From: an uncultured Lachnospiraceae bacterium
GTDB taxonomy: Bacteria > Bacillota > Clostridia > Lachnospirales > Lachnospiraceae
DNA: 64,000 nt
Assembly (NCBI GenBank): GCA_900548905.1
Contig: URMK01000027.1
Location: forward strand, 19,777 to 83,776
Direction of reading: 5' to 3'
Below the pieces are notes generated by a model. The model made no database searches. It worked only from the letters and a program-made list of their open reading frames with translations, and was not told the DNA's origin. The position numbers and the translations under genes are program-made. Shown in pieces: positions 36,474-45,167 of this stretch; the stretch's first letter is position 1; every line of letters begins with the position of its first letter.

Positions 36474-37970
36474 ATGAAGATATTTATAGATACAAACAGA
36501 AATCTGGGAAAAATAAGCAAAAACATTTATGGACAGTTTGCAGAACACTTAGGAAATGGTATCTATGGAGGGCTGTATGTCGGGACGGACAGCACTATTC
36601 CGAATGTTGACGGGATTCGTACAGACGTGGTCGAGGCATTAAAAAGGATTAAAGTGCCCGTAATACGCTGGCCTGGTGGGAGCTTCTCAGAAAAATACCA
36701 TTGGAAGGATGCGGTTGGCCCAAAGGAGCGGAGAAAACCGGTCGTAAATACCAGTTGGGGAGGTGTGGTCGAGGATAATTCCTTTGGCACACATGAATTT
36801 TTCAGACTTTGTGAACTGGTAGGCTGCGCGCCCTATCTCGCTGCAAATATTACATCGGGATCAGTGCGGGAACTGGAAGAATGGGTAGATTATGTCACAA
36901 ATCCGGCAGGATCGTCCATGGCACAGCTCCGTCGGGAAAATGGGAGGGAAGAGCCATGGCAGCTTCCTTATGTAGGAATCGGAAATGAAAGCTGGTCGAT
37001 GCGACCGGAATTCTATTCGGACCGGTTTCAACTTTTTGCATCCGGAATCCATGCAGGAAATGTAAAGGAATTGAAGAAAATTGCATGCGGGCCGAACGGT
37101 GCCGACTATAACTGGACGGATACGCTGGTGCGTATGACGGGCAGAAGGGCTATGGATGGACTGTCGCTGCATTATTATACTATGCCGGGATATTATAAAA
37201 CGGATGAATATCCGGAAGAGGAAAAGAACACAGCGCTGGACTTTACTAAAGAAGGGTATTACCGCACCCTTCGGAGGGCGCTGTATATGGACGAAATGCT
37301 CAGGATGCACGGCAGTATGATGGACAGGTATGATCCTCAAAGAAAGATAGAACTGGTAGTGGATGAATGGGGAACATGGCATCAGCCGGAGACAGGGACA
37401 AATCAGTCCTTTTTATATCAGCAGAATACGATGCGGGATGCGATTGTGGCCGGAGTGACACTCAATATTTTCAATGGATACTGTGAACGGGTAAAAATGG
37501 CCAATATTGCACAGATGGTCAATGTACTTCAGGCAATGATCTTTACCAGAGATGAAGAAATAGTGCTTACCCCTACCTATTATGTCTTTGAACTGTATAA
37601 AGTCCATCAGGAAGCTATGAGAGTGGAATGCTATGTCCAAAAGGAACTGGTCGGACCTGAGGAGGCGCAGGTCCCTTCAGTGAGCGTCAGTGCCTCGGAG
37701 GATGAAAACGGAGTGCTTCATGCAACCATTGTAAATCTGGATGCGGAGTCAGAAAAGGAACTCGACTGCTTCCTTGACGGCGCAGATTACATCCTGGTAT
37801 CGGGCAGATATCTCTGCGGAGAAATGCATTCCTGCAACAGCTTTGCAGAAAAAGATAACGTTGTGGTCCAAGAAATAGCGGAAATTCCGATCAGTGATAA
37901 TAGATTTACACTGCGGCTTCCTGCCTGCAGCGTGACGATGCTTACTATCCGCAAAAAAGATATTGACTAA
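36474..37970 (+). CDS. GH51 alpha-L-arabinofuranosidase, intracellular short form
   Basis: This 498-aa enzyme has the compact intracellular GH51 plan: TIM barrel plus C-terminal jelly-roll. N-I-Y-G-Q-F-A-E-H near the start is a family signature, acid/base Glu172 lies in G-I-G-N-E-S-W, and nucleophile Glu298 in V-V-D-E-W-G. It removes terminal alpha-L-arabinofuranose from short oligosaccharides. It differs from the long GH51 of block A in size and domains, so the locus holds two arabinofuranosidases with probably different side-chain preferences. A GGAGGG site precedes the ATG. Confidence 0.93.
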   Translation: MKIFIDTNRNLGKISKNIYGQFAEHLGNGIYGGLYVGTDSTIPNVDGIRTDVVEALKRIKVPVIRWPGGSFSEKYHWKDAVGPKERRKPVVNTSWGGVVEDNSFGTHEFFRLCELVGCAPYLAANITSGSVRELEEWVDYVTNPAGSSMAQLRRENGREEPWQLPYVGIGNESWSMRPEFYSDRFQLFASGIHAGNVKELKKIACGPNGADYNWTDTLVRMTGRRAMDGLSLHYYTMPGYYKTDEYPEEEKNTALDFTKEGYYRTLRRALYMDEMLRMHGSMMDRYDPQRKIELVVDEWGTWHQPETGTNQSFLYQQNTMRDAIVAGVTLNIFNGYCERVKMANIAQMVNVLQAMIFTRDEEIVLTPTYYVFELYKVHQEAMRVECYVQKELVGPEEAQVPSVSVSASEDENGVLHATIVNLDAESEKELDCFLDGADYILVSGRYLCGEMHSCNSFAEKDNVVVQEIAEIPISDNRFTLRLPACSVTMLTIRKKDID

Positions 37971-37995
37971 AGGCATTTCAAAATGAAGGAGAAGA

Positions 37996-38910
37996 ATGGA
38001 AGAGATAATTTACAGAGCCGGGGATTCTAACCGGATCACTAGGGAATATCTTGATTCACTGCTGATTGAGACGAGATATATCGGATCTGAGCTGCCCGAT
38101 ACCAGAATGGAACTTTATGGAGAGACATTTTCCACGCCGATCATGACAGCTGCATTTTCTCATTTGGATAAGATCTATAATTGCCCCACGGGTATGGAAG
38201 ATACTGCCAGAGGTACCTACATGGCGGGTACCGTAATGTGGGCGGGAATGGGAGAGGAAGATGAACTGGGGCGGATGATTGCCACAGGTGCGCGGGTAAT
38301 AAAAATCATTAAGCCTTATGCGGATGAGGATATAATTTTCAGCCAGCTTGCGGACGCGGAAAGGCTTGGTGCGTTGGCTGTGGGGATGGATATTGATCAC
38401 AGCTTTACCAGTAACGGGGAATATGATGTGATATTCGGCAATCCGATGAATGCCAAAACAGCGGAGGAACTGGAACGTTACGTATCTGCGACGAAGCTGC
38501 CTTTTATTGTAAAGGGCGTATTGAGCGTGCAGGATGCAAAGGCAGCGTACCAAGCCGGCGTGCAGGGCATTGTGGTGTCCCACCACCATGGTATTAGTGA
38601 TTTTGCAGTGCCGCCGTTAAAAATCATACCGGCAATCGCAGCGGAAGTGGGGGCAAAGATACCAATCTTTGTTGACTGTGGAATGGACAGCGGGTTTGAT
38701 GTCTTTAAGGCCCTGGCGCTTGGGGCTTCTGCAGTTTGCGCAGGCCGCAGCATTCTGGAGGATCTTGCTAGGGAGGGTGCGGAAGGAGTGAAAAAACGCC
38801 TGGTCGGAATGACCAGGGAGCTGGCAGGAGTAATGGCACGCACCGGCACAAAGGATATTCGTTCAATTGACGACAATGTAATCTGGTCAATGAATCAATT
38901 CCATGGATAA
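37996..38910 (+). CDS. FMN-dependent alpha-hydroxyacid oxidase/dehydrogenase relative, atypical
   Basis: This 304-aa TIM-barrel protein resembles the FMN-dependent 2-hydroxyacid oxidases (glycolate and lactate oxidase group). It has I-V-K-G-V (171-175), V-V-S-H-H-H-G (193-199) and D-C-G-M-D-S-G (227-233) before K-A-L-A-L-G-A and A-G-R. It is shorter than the usual 350-380 residues. In the canonical family the histidine motif is S-N-H-G-x-R-Q and the phosphate loop D-G-G-x-R; here both arginines are missing. It may bind FMN but act on another substrate or by another step. It is close to the third dehydrogenase and the GH51 gene in the operon. Confidence 0.72.
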   Translation: MEEIIYRAGDSNRITREYLDSLLIETRYIGSELPDTRMELYGETFSTPIMTAAFSHLDKIYNCPTGMEDTARGTYMAGTVMWAGMGEEDELGRMIATGARVIKIIKPYADEDIIFSQLADAERLGALAVGMDIDHSFTSNGEYDVIFGNPMNAKTAEELERYVSATKLPFIVKGVLSVQDAKAAYQAGVQGIVVSHHHGISDFAVPPLKIIPAIAAEVGAKIPIFVDCGMDSGFDVFKALALGASAVCAGRSILEDLAREGAEGVKKRLVGMTRELAGVMARTGTKDIRSIDDNVIWSMNQFHG

Positions 38911-38915
38911 AGATG

Positions 38916-39286
38916 ACTGAGAAGGGAGCTCTATAAAGGAAGCCATGCTGCGCAGGGCAAAGATTGTGTTTGAAAATGTGTATGCTTATTTGGACGGCCA
39001 GCCGCAGATTGTATGTAAGAATAAATCAATTTTTTTATCAGGATATATCATTGCAGAAATAAAACTTTTTAGATATGATATGGTCAGAGTGAAGTATCTC
39101 GCGGTTTGCTGCGGGGTATTTGATTGTGTCGGCTAACAGCTGTCATTTCCGGGAGATTACAAGATAATATGAGCCGGCTGACAGAGTTCTGGAAGGAAAG
39201 AAGAAATCCGACGCTGTAACCTTAAAAAACATATGGTGCGGTGGCGGCAGCAGCTATACCGTTCACTGAGAAGGGAGATCTATAAA
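38916..39286 (+). repeat. Direct repeat pair flanking an inserted segment
   Basis: A 22-base sequence at 38916-38937 recurs at 39265-39286 with one mismatch (position 38929 against 39278). It includes a ribosome binding site (GAGAAGGGAG), and the second copy serves the GH43-like gene starting at 39286. The copies are 349 bases apart, so the gap 38911-39285 looks like an insertion, or the scar of a deletion, behind a duplicated translation start region. Confidence 0.75.
38936..39136 (+). pseudogene. Fragment of D-2-hydroxyacid dehydrogenase gene (3' end copy)
   Basis: Bases 38936-39018 match 36316-36398 of the third dehydrogenase gene with two mismatches, covering its last 28 or so codons. 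The match stops at the end of that gene and the frame then runs on to a stop at 39134-39136. An internal ATG at 38945 behind AAGGAAGCC could give a 63-aa peptide, of which only the first part is related to anything here. The near identity indicates a recent duplication or recombination. The rest of the gap (39137-39264) shows no gene. Confidence 0.8.
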
Positions 39287-40704
39287 TGAAGAAAAAACAA
39301 GCATTCAATCCTTATTTGCCAAGCTATGAATATGTTCCGGACGGCGAACCCTATGTATTCGGGGACAGAGTCTATGTCTATGGTTCCCATGACCGTTTCA
39401 ACGGGTATGGTTACTGCCAGAATGACTATGTCTGCTGGTCTGCGCCGGTGAAGAATCTGGGGGACTGGAGGTTTGAGGGGATAATCTATCCCAGAAATGA
39501 AGATCCGCTCAATAAAGACGGGGATATGCTCCTGTTTGCACCCGATGTTACGCAGGGAGCGGATGGAAGATACTATCTTTATTATGTGCTGGATCTGGTA
39601 GGTGTGGTTTCTGTTGCGGTTTGCGATACACCTGCCGGAAGATATCAATTTTATGGTTATGTGCATTATGAGGACGGCACCAGGCTGGGTGAAGCGGAGG
39701 GGGATGAGCCCCAGTTTGATCCCGGTGTTTTGACAGAAGGGGATCAGACCTATATGTATACCGGTTTTTGCATGCCCAACGATGCAAATCGACATGGCTC
39801 CATGGTAACTGTGCTGGGGCCGGATATGCTGACAATTACCCGAAAACCGGAATTTGTGGTGCCCTCCAGGCCTTATGAAAAAGGAACCGGTTATGAAGGC
39901 CATGCATTTTTTGAAGCCTCTTCGATTCGTAAGGTAAATGGAAAATATTATTTTATCTATTCCTCTGTATTAAGCCATGAGTTATGTTATGCTATTGGAG
40001 ATACGCCTTTTGGCCCATTTTCCTATAAAGGAACCATTGTCAGTAACTGTGATCTGTTTATCGATGGTTATAAACCTGCGGACAGGCCTATGTATTATGG
40101 GGGCAACAATCATGGCAGCATCATTGAAATTGATGGAGAGTGGTATATCTTTTACCATCGGCATACGAATGGAACCAATTACAGCCGTCAGGGTTGTATA
40201 GAAAAGATTACAATTCTGGAAGACGGAACTATTCCTCAGGTGGAGATGACCTCCTGTGGTGCAAATGGCGGACCGCTTGCAGGAAAAGGGGAATATCCGG
40301 CCTATATTGCCTGCAATCTGTATTGCAGGGATTATGCAATGACTGTAGGCGCCCCGGGAGAGTGGATGGACTGTCGTTTTCCTAAAATTACTCAGGATCA
40401 GCCGGATGGCATGCAGGGTATCGGTTATATTACAAACATGTGTGCCGGGGCAGTTGCGGGATTTAAATATTTTGACTGCAGGAATGTGAAGAAAATTGCG
40501 ATTCGTACCAGAGGGGATGCAGACGGCAGATTTCTGGTGAGGACTGCATGGGATGGCGAGGTGGCAGGCATCATTGAACTTGGACGGAATAATGAGTGGA
40601 AGACCTACTGTGCGGACATCGCTCTCCCGGATGGCGTGCAGTCTCTCTATTTTGAATATGAAGGACGCGGCAGAATGTCATTTGCGGCCTTTGAGTTGTT
40701 CTGA
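39286..40704 (+). CDS. Glycoside hydrolase family 43-like protein with C-terminal binding domain
   Basis: This 472-aa protein has a five-bladed beta-propeller of GH43 type: Asp19 in P-D-G-E-P as the likely base, an Asp in F-A-P-D-V-T, and a Glu in F-F-E-A-S-S as the likely acid. N-N-H-G-S-I near residue 270 is another family landmark. A C-terminal beta-sandwich (about 345-472, ending F-A-A-F-E-L-F) resembles a CBM6-type module. It is quite different from the two xylosidase-like GH43 proteins in the window, so another linkage such as alpha-L-arabinofuranose or beta-galactose is possible. It is the last full gene of block C. Confidence 0.8.
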   Translation: MKKKQAFNPYLPSYEYVPDGEPYVFGDRVYVYGSHDRFNGYGYCQNDYVCWSAPVKNLGDWRFEGIIYPRNEDPLNKDGDMLLFAPDVTQGADGRYYLYYVLDLVGVVSVAVCDTPAGRYQFYGYVHYEDGTRLGEAEGDEPQFDPGVLTEGDQTYMYTGFCMPNDANRHGSMVTVLGPDMLTITRKPEFVVPSRPYEKGTGYEGHAFFEASSIRKVNGKYYFIYSSVLSHELCYAIGDTPFGPFSYKGTIVSNCDLFIDGYKPADRPMYYGGNNHGSIIEIDGEWYIFYHRHTNGTNYSRQGCIEKITILEDGTIPQVEMTSCGANGGPLAGKGEYPAYIACNLYCRDYAMTVGAPGEWMDCRFPKITQDQPDGMQGIGYITNMCAGAVAGFKYFDCRNVKKIAIRTRGDADGRFLVRTAWDGEVAGIIELGRNNEWKTYCADIALPDGVQSLYFEYEGRGRMSFAAFELF

Positions 40705-40729
40705 GGGACTGCTTGAAGGAGGCGGTGAA

Positions 40730-40783
40730 ATGAGTGCAAATGAAGGAATTCATCCTGCACTATACATTCCGAACATTCTATAA
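40730..40783 (+). pseudogene. 17-codon ORF with perfect ribosome binding site
   Basis: AAGGAGG (40716-40722) stands seven bases before ATG 40730, but the frame closes after 17 codons (M-S-A-N-E-G-I-H-P-A-L-Y-I-P-N-I-L). It lies between the GH43-like gene and the operon terminator. It is either a decapitated next gene of the operon, whose remainder was lost, or a small peptide. The quality of the ribosome binding site favours a former gene start. Confidence 0.4.
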
Positions 40784-40803
40784 ATAAAGCTATTATAAAT
40801 AGT

Positions 40804-40855
40804 AATAAAATCCAGATACGGAATCTGTAAAAGAGACTATCTGGATTTTATTTAT
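40804..40855 (+). terminator. Rho-independent terminator ending block C
   Basis: A perfect 15-bp stem (40804-40818 with 40838-40852) has A and T runs in its base. It ends the long operon that starts at 17768. The remaining bases up to 40979 hold no gene. Confidence 0.85.
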
Positions 40856-40979
40856 TACTGACGGATGATTGTGAATATATAAAAAAGTATATCCGTGAAG
40901 TATCCATGCCGTAGTGTGCAAAAGAAAAAGGAGTATGATACAATATATCAAAAATATAGTATAGAGGCAGGAAAATAAA

Positions 40980-42692
40980 GTGAAAGTAAACATGAAACTG
41001 TTTTTAGGCTTTAAACATTCTATTACTATGAAGAGCCTTACTTTAATGATTTTCTTAAGTACTTCGATATTATTGGGGATGGAATGTATCAGCTTTTATT
41101 ATATGAATATATATGAGAAGGGAACGATGGATAATTACCGGAATTCCCTGGAGATGTATTGTTCCTATTGGGATAATAAACTTGATATTATTAATAACTC
41201 TCTTCTCACGATAACCAGTACAAATAACGGAGAGGATTCTTATTGGAATGTTTGCTACTCACAGAATGAATTGGTATTTCAGACAGGTAAAACGATGTTG
41301 GCAAAACGAATGTCGGATATTGCATGGAATCATGAAAATGAGGTTCTGGTATTTACATATGTACCGGAACGAAATGTTTTTATTAAATCAACGAATCATT
41401 TAGTAAACTTTGATAAAAGGAAGGAACTGGATAAGGATATTCTTTCTTTTATGAGTAATATTAATACCTATAATTCCACGAAATGGGATTATTTTCGAAG
41501 TGGTACGGATGACTTTTTTATACATGTTTATAAAATAGACGGCGGTTATATAGGTGCGCTTGTAAAATGTCAGACAATACTCGATGGAGTTTTGCAGGAT
41601 AATGGAATGGTAAGCGGCATCAGCCTTATTGATGAAGAAGGAAATTTTGCATATTCCTTAAGAGGAAAAATGCTTGAAGCCCATAAAAAAGATACCGTAG
41701 AATTAACCATTCCTATGGCTCATATAGACGGACAGCTGAGAGTGACGGTTCAGAGACAAAATCTATTCAGCGATAAAACATCATTTATGTTTTTGTCTTT
41801 GATTACTGTTTTGGCCGGCGTTATCCTGCTTGCTTGGAATATACGGTTCCAAATAAAGAATGTACTTGGACCATTAAATAAACTTAAAAATGTTATGGAA
41901 AGTTTCAGCTACGGGAATCTGGATGTACGTTTGGAGGAAAAGAAAACAAGTAATGAGATAGATGTATTGTATCATACCTTTAATGAGATGGCGGAGCAGA
42001 TCGTGAATCTAAAAATAGATGTTTATGAGTCAAAGCTGGCAAGAGAAAAAACAGAAAGTAATTATATGCGTGTACAGATTCAGCCTCATTTTTACACGAA
42101 CGTATTAAATCTGATATATGGTCTTGCTCAGCTTAAGGATTTCCAGTCCATTCAAAAGCTATCAATGACAACAGGGTCATATTTTCGTTATCTTCTTGGA
42201 GAAAAGGGAACATTTGTGCTTCTCCGGGAAGAAATACAATGTGTTCAAAATTATATACAAATACAGCAAATACGGTATAAGGGTGATCTGGAATTTGAAA
42301 TGAATGTAGAAAAAGGAATGGAGAAGCAGATGGTTCTGCCTATGATACTTCAGACATTTGCCGAGAACAGTGTGAAACATAATGTCACATTGGTACCGTT
42401 GCTGCATATAGCAATTGATATTTCTTCAGGAGAAGATCGTATTTATATTATTGTCAGGGATAATGGAGAAGGTTTTGATAAAGATATCTTGGAGAAGATT
42501 AACCGGAATGAAAATATAAGCAGTCAGGGAGAGCATATCGGAATCACAAATGTTAAGGAAAGGCTCCGTTTATTTTATGGGGATACGGCAAGTGTTGAAA
42601 TAAACAGCAGCCCCGGAGAAACGGTAGTAAAAGTGATTTTGCCGGAAGTTATTACAAAGGAGGAGCGCAGTGAATATCATATTGGTGGATGA
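40980..42692 (+). CDS. Sensor histidine kinase, YesM type
   Basis: This 570-aa protein starts with GTG. A membrane segment near residues 18-38 and another near 268-290 enclose an extracellular sensor domain. A HAMP linker (about 295-345), the His-kinase domain with phosphorylated His370 in Q-I-Q-P-H-F, and an ATPase domain (D-N-G-E-G-F and the G-I-T-N-V-K-E-R-L box) follow. It would sense an extracellular sugar, perhaps with the binding protein at 43529, and pass phosphate to the overlapping response regulator (42670). It opens block D. Confidence 0.93.
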   Translation: MKVNMKLFLGFKHSITMKSLTLMIFLSTSILLGMECISFYYMNIYEKGTMDNYRNSLEMYCSYWDNKLDIINNSLLTITSTNNGEDSYWNVCYSQNELVFQTGKTMLAKRMSDIAWNHENEVLVFTYVPERNVFIKSTNHLVNFDKRKELDKDILSFMSNINTYNSTKWDYFRSGTDDFFIHVYKIDGGYIGALVKCQTILDGVLQDNGMVSGISLIDEEGNFAYSLRGKMLEAHKKDTVELTIPMAHIDGQLRVTVQRQNLFSDKTSFMFLSLITVLAGVILLAWNIRFQIKNVLGPLNKLKNVMESFSYGNLDVRLEEKKTSNEIDVLYHTFNEMAEQIVNLKIDVYESKLAREKTESNYMRVQIQPHFYTNVLNLIYGLAQLKDFQSIQKLSMTTGSYFRYLLGEKGTFVLLREEIQCVQNYIQIQQIRYKGDLEFEMNVEKGMEKQMVLPMILQTFAENSVKHNVTLVPLLHIAIDISSGEDRIYIIVRDNGEGFDKDILEKINRNENISSQGEHIGITNVKERLRLFYGDTASVEINSSPGETVVKVILPEVITKEERSEYHIGG

Positions 42693-43404
42693 TGAAACGG
42701 CTATGTTGGATATTTTGCAGCAGGTGGTAAAATGGGAGGAATTAGGGATAAAAAAGGTGTACACGGCCAGAAATGCAGAAGAAGCAAAAGAAATTTTGCA
42801 GGAAAAGAAAATTGATTTGACACTATGTGATATTGAAATGCCGAAAGAAAGCGGGCTGGATTTAATTGCGTGGATACAGGGCCTGTTCCCATCAGTGGTG
42901 AATATTATCCTTACAGGCCATGCTGATTTTAATTATGCAAGAAGCGCAGTGTCACTGGGAGTATTCCGATTTTTATTAAAGCCTGTGTCTTTTGAAGAAG
43001 TGGAACAAACTATCAGAGATGCCGTGGAAAAAATTGAGGGAGAGCTTGTCCATAAGGATTCAGGTGTTTATGGGGCTAAGGAATTGAATGCTGTAGAAGA
43101 AGTAAAGAAATATCTGGAAAAGCATTACAATGAAGTGATTACAAGGAATGATGTGGAAAACTTGGTTCATTTAAATAGAGATCATATTAATCGCGAATTC
43201 AAAGATGCTACAGGATATACGTTAATGGAATATATCCAATACTACCGTATTTGCATAGCGAAGAAGCTGCTGCGCGAAACACAGAGTACAGTTTCTGAAA
43301 TATGTATTGAAATAGGTTATGATCACCCGGCTTATTTTGCTAAAATTTTTAAAAAAAGAACCGGTTTATCTCCTCTGGAATATCGAAACAAAGAGGATAA
43401 GTAA
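42670..43404 (+). CDS. Response regulator with AraC-type DNA-binding domain, YesN type
   Basis: This 244-aa protein starts with GTG inside the end of the kinase gene (23-base overlap), behind AAAGGAGG. The receiver domain has acidic residues D-D-E, phospho-acceptor Asp54 in L-C-D-I-E-M-P, and a conserved K-P near residue 104. A short linker leads to the AraC double helix-turn-helix (about 145-244, F-K-K-R-T-G-L-S-P). It lacks the long middle domain of the regulator at 53050. The likely target is the promoter at 43447 for the binding-protein operon. Confidence 0.93.
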   Translation: MNIILVDDETAMLDILQQVVKWEELGIKKVYTARNAEEAKEILQEKKIDLTLCDIEMPKESGLDLIAWIQGLFPSVVNIILTGHADFNYARSAVSLGVFRFLLKPVSFEEVEQTIRDAVEKIEGELVHKDSGVYGAKELNAVEEVKKYLEKHYNEVITRNDVENLVHLNRDHINREFKDATGYTLMEYIQYYRICIAKKLLRETQSTVSEICIEIGYDHPAYFAKIFKKRTGLSPLEYRNKEDK

Positions 43405-43446
43405 CTGTATTAGTCGGTTTTGTTATGATATGGGTCGGATTTAAAG

Positions 43447-43475
43447 TTGTAATAGGAATCCCGTTTTTTTATAAT
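43447..43475 (+). promoter_or_regulatory. Promoter of the block D transport operon
   Basis: TTGTAA (43447-43452) and TATAAT (43470-43475) are separated by exactly 17 bases, about 54 bases before the binding-protein start. It probably responds to the upstream two-component system. Confidence 0.6.
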
Positions 43476-43528
43476 TACATTATGAAATCCAAAGGCGCCG
43501 TTGGACAAAAAGAAAAGGAGTGCAAAAA

Positions 43529-45097
43529 ATGAAAAAGAGATTTATGACCGTCACATCCCTCGTGCTTTCTGCTGGTCTGCTTTTGGCCGGGTGTGGTTCC
43601 GGGAATGCTGAAACTGGTTCTGCTGCAACATCTGAGGGGACTCAGGAGCAGGCACAGTCGATGGAAGCGCAGTCAAGTGCAACTGCGTCAGAAGCGGATG
43701 AAACATTATTTGACGGTAAAAAAACGGAGTTACGTGTTGTTTTTCCGGGAGGAACATCATCGCCGGCAGATTTAGAAGCAGTAGAAGCCGGTATCAATGA
43801 AATTGTAAGCCAATATATGGATGCAGATGTGAAATTGGATATTCTGGAATGGGGCGTATTTTCAGATCAGCAAAAATTGATGCTTTCTTCCGGTGAGGAT
43901 ATTGCACTGATGTTTACCTTTGATTCCTCTAAGAATTATGCGAGCACTAATCAGGTCAGAGATATTACGGATCTGTGTAATGTTTATGCCAAGGATGCAT
44001 TGGAGGAACTTGGAATCTATGCAGAGGCCTGCCAGATAAATGGGAAATATTATGGGCTTCCTACATTCCATGAATATACAAAGACATCCGGGTTGGTATG
44101 CAGGACAGATATTCTGGAAGAACTGAATATTACTCCTGATACCATAAAAACATGGGAAGATATGGAAGGAGTCCTTGCAAAAGTAAAAGAAGCACATCCG
44201 GAAATGAATGTTTTAAGCCCGGTAGAAGTGGGATCCGGTATACTGGACTATTACAATGAAGGTAAATTTGATGTTTTGACCGATGGAATTGGAGTCAGAA
44301 TGGATGGAGACGGAAGTGAAGTCCTGAATTTGTATGACACACCTGAATTTATGGAGTTGGCTGAACTGGCCTATGACTGGAATCAGAAAGGGTATTTTAT
44401 GGGGGATGCCACTACTGTAACGGATACTCGTCAGGATCTTCTGGCAGCCGGCAGCACATTTGGGTATATTGGGCAGATTCATCCGGGAACCGCTACACAG
44501 GAACTGAAAAATTCGGGTGTGCCTGTAACTACAATTCCCGTTGGAGAAAAGGCGCTGACCACGGGGAATGTTAATTTTGCACAGTACATGGTTCCAACAG
44601 GATGCAGCACTCCTGAAAAGGCTGTGAAATTGCTGGATATTATGTTGACTAATAAAGATATGGCGAATCTTCTTATGTATGGAGTAGAGGGTACAGACTA
44701 TGTGATTAAGGATGAGGCGGCAGGTGTTGTCGGTTATCCGGATGGAGTGGACAGCAGCAGTGTGGGTTGGAATAATGAAACCTGGCTGGCAGGTAACGGA
44801 GCTTTATCTTATGCATGGGAGTCTGATTCACCGGATATTTGGAAGCAGTACGAAGAATTTAATGGCAGTGCGGTAACCTCTCCTCTGTATGGATTTACCT
44901 TTGATACGAGCAATGTTAAGACGGAAATCACTGCAATTACTAATGTAATTAAGAAATACAAAGCTGTGATCTGCGCAGGATATTCAGAGCCTAAAGAAGC
45001 AGTAGCCCAGATGGTATCCGAACTGCAGGCAGCGGGTATAGACCGGATTATTGAAGAGGCTAAATCACAGATTGATGCATGGAAAGGAAATCAATAA
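43529..45097 (+). CDS. ABC transporter substrate-binding lipoprotein
   Basis: The precursor is 522 aa from ATG 43529, which has AAAAGGAG eight bases upstream; the GTG at 43520 is unlikely. The signal peptide ends in lipobox L-A-G-C with Cys22, followed by an acidic Ser/Thr/Ala-rich linker and a solute-binding domain. It captures an oligosaccharide outside the membrane for the permeases at 45168 and 46097. Gene order and the preceding YesM/YesN pair fit a self-contained sensing and uptake unit, with GH3 and GH43 enzymes downstream to process what is taken up. Confidence 0.92.
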   Translation: MKKRFMTVTSLVLSAGLLLAGCGSGNAETGSAATSEGTQEQAQSMEAQSSATASEADETLFDGKKTELRVVFPGGTSSPADLEAVEAGINEIVSQYMDADVKLDILEWGVFSDQQKLMLSSGEDIALMFTFDSSKNYASTNQVRDITDLCNVYAKDALEELGIYAEACQINGKYYGLPTFHEYTKTSGLVCRTDILEELNITPDTIKTWEDMEGVLAKVKEAHPEMNVLSPVEVGSGILDYYNEGKFDVLTDGIGVRMDGDGSEVLNLYDTPEFMELAELAYDWNQKGYFMGDATTVTDTRQDLLAAGSTFGYIGQIHPGTATQELKNSGVPVTTIPVGEKALTTGNVNFAQYMVPTGCSTPEKAVKLLDIMLTNKDMANLLMYGVEGTDYVIKDEAAGVVGYPDGVDSSSVGWNNETWLAGNGALSYAWESDSPDIWKQYEEFNGSAVTSPLYGFTFDTSNVKTEITAITNVIKKYKAVICAGYSEPKEAVAQMVSELQAAGIDRIIEEAKSQIDAWKGNQ

Positions 45098-45103
45098 AAA
45101 TGG

Positions 45104-45146
45104 AAAGAGCGGTTTTCCCCCGATAAAGGCCGGGAAACCGCTTTTT
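45104..45146 (+). terminator. Intercistronic stem-loop after binding-protein gene
   Basis: AGCGGTTT-TCCC pairs with GGGAAACCGCT (one bulged T) and is followed by TTTTT. It separates the binding protein from its permeases and likely lowers read-through. Confidence 0.75.
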
Positions 45147-45167
45147 ATATGAAAGGAGTTTACCTTA

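Noticed and set aside
38056..38589. 177-codon minus-strand frame opposite the FMN enzyme
   Set aside because: It is a shadow frame; the plus-strand protein is recognisable and fits the operon.
39280..39903. 207-codon minus-strand frame opposite the GH43-like gene
   Set aside because: It is antisense to a recognisable beta-propeller enzyme and shows no domain of its own.
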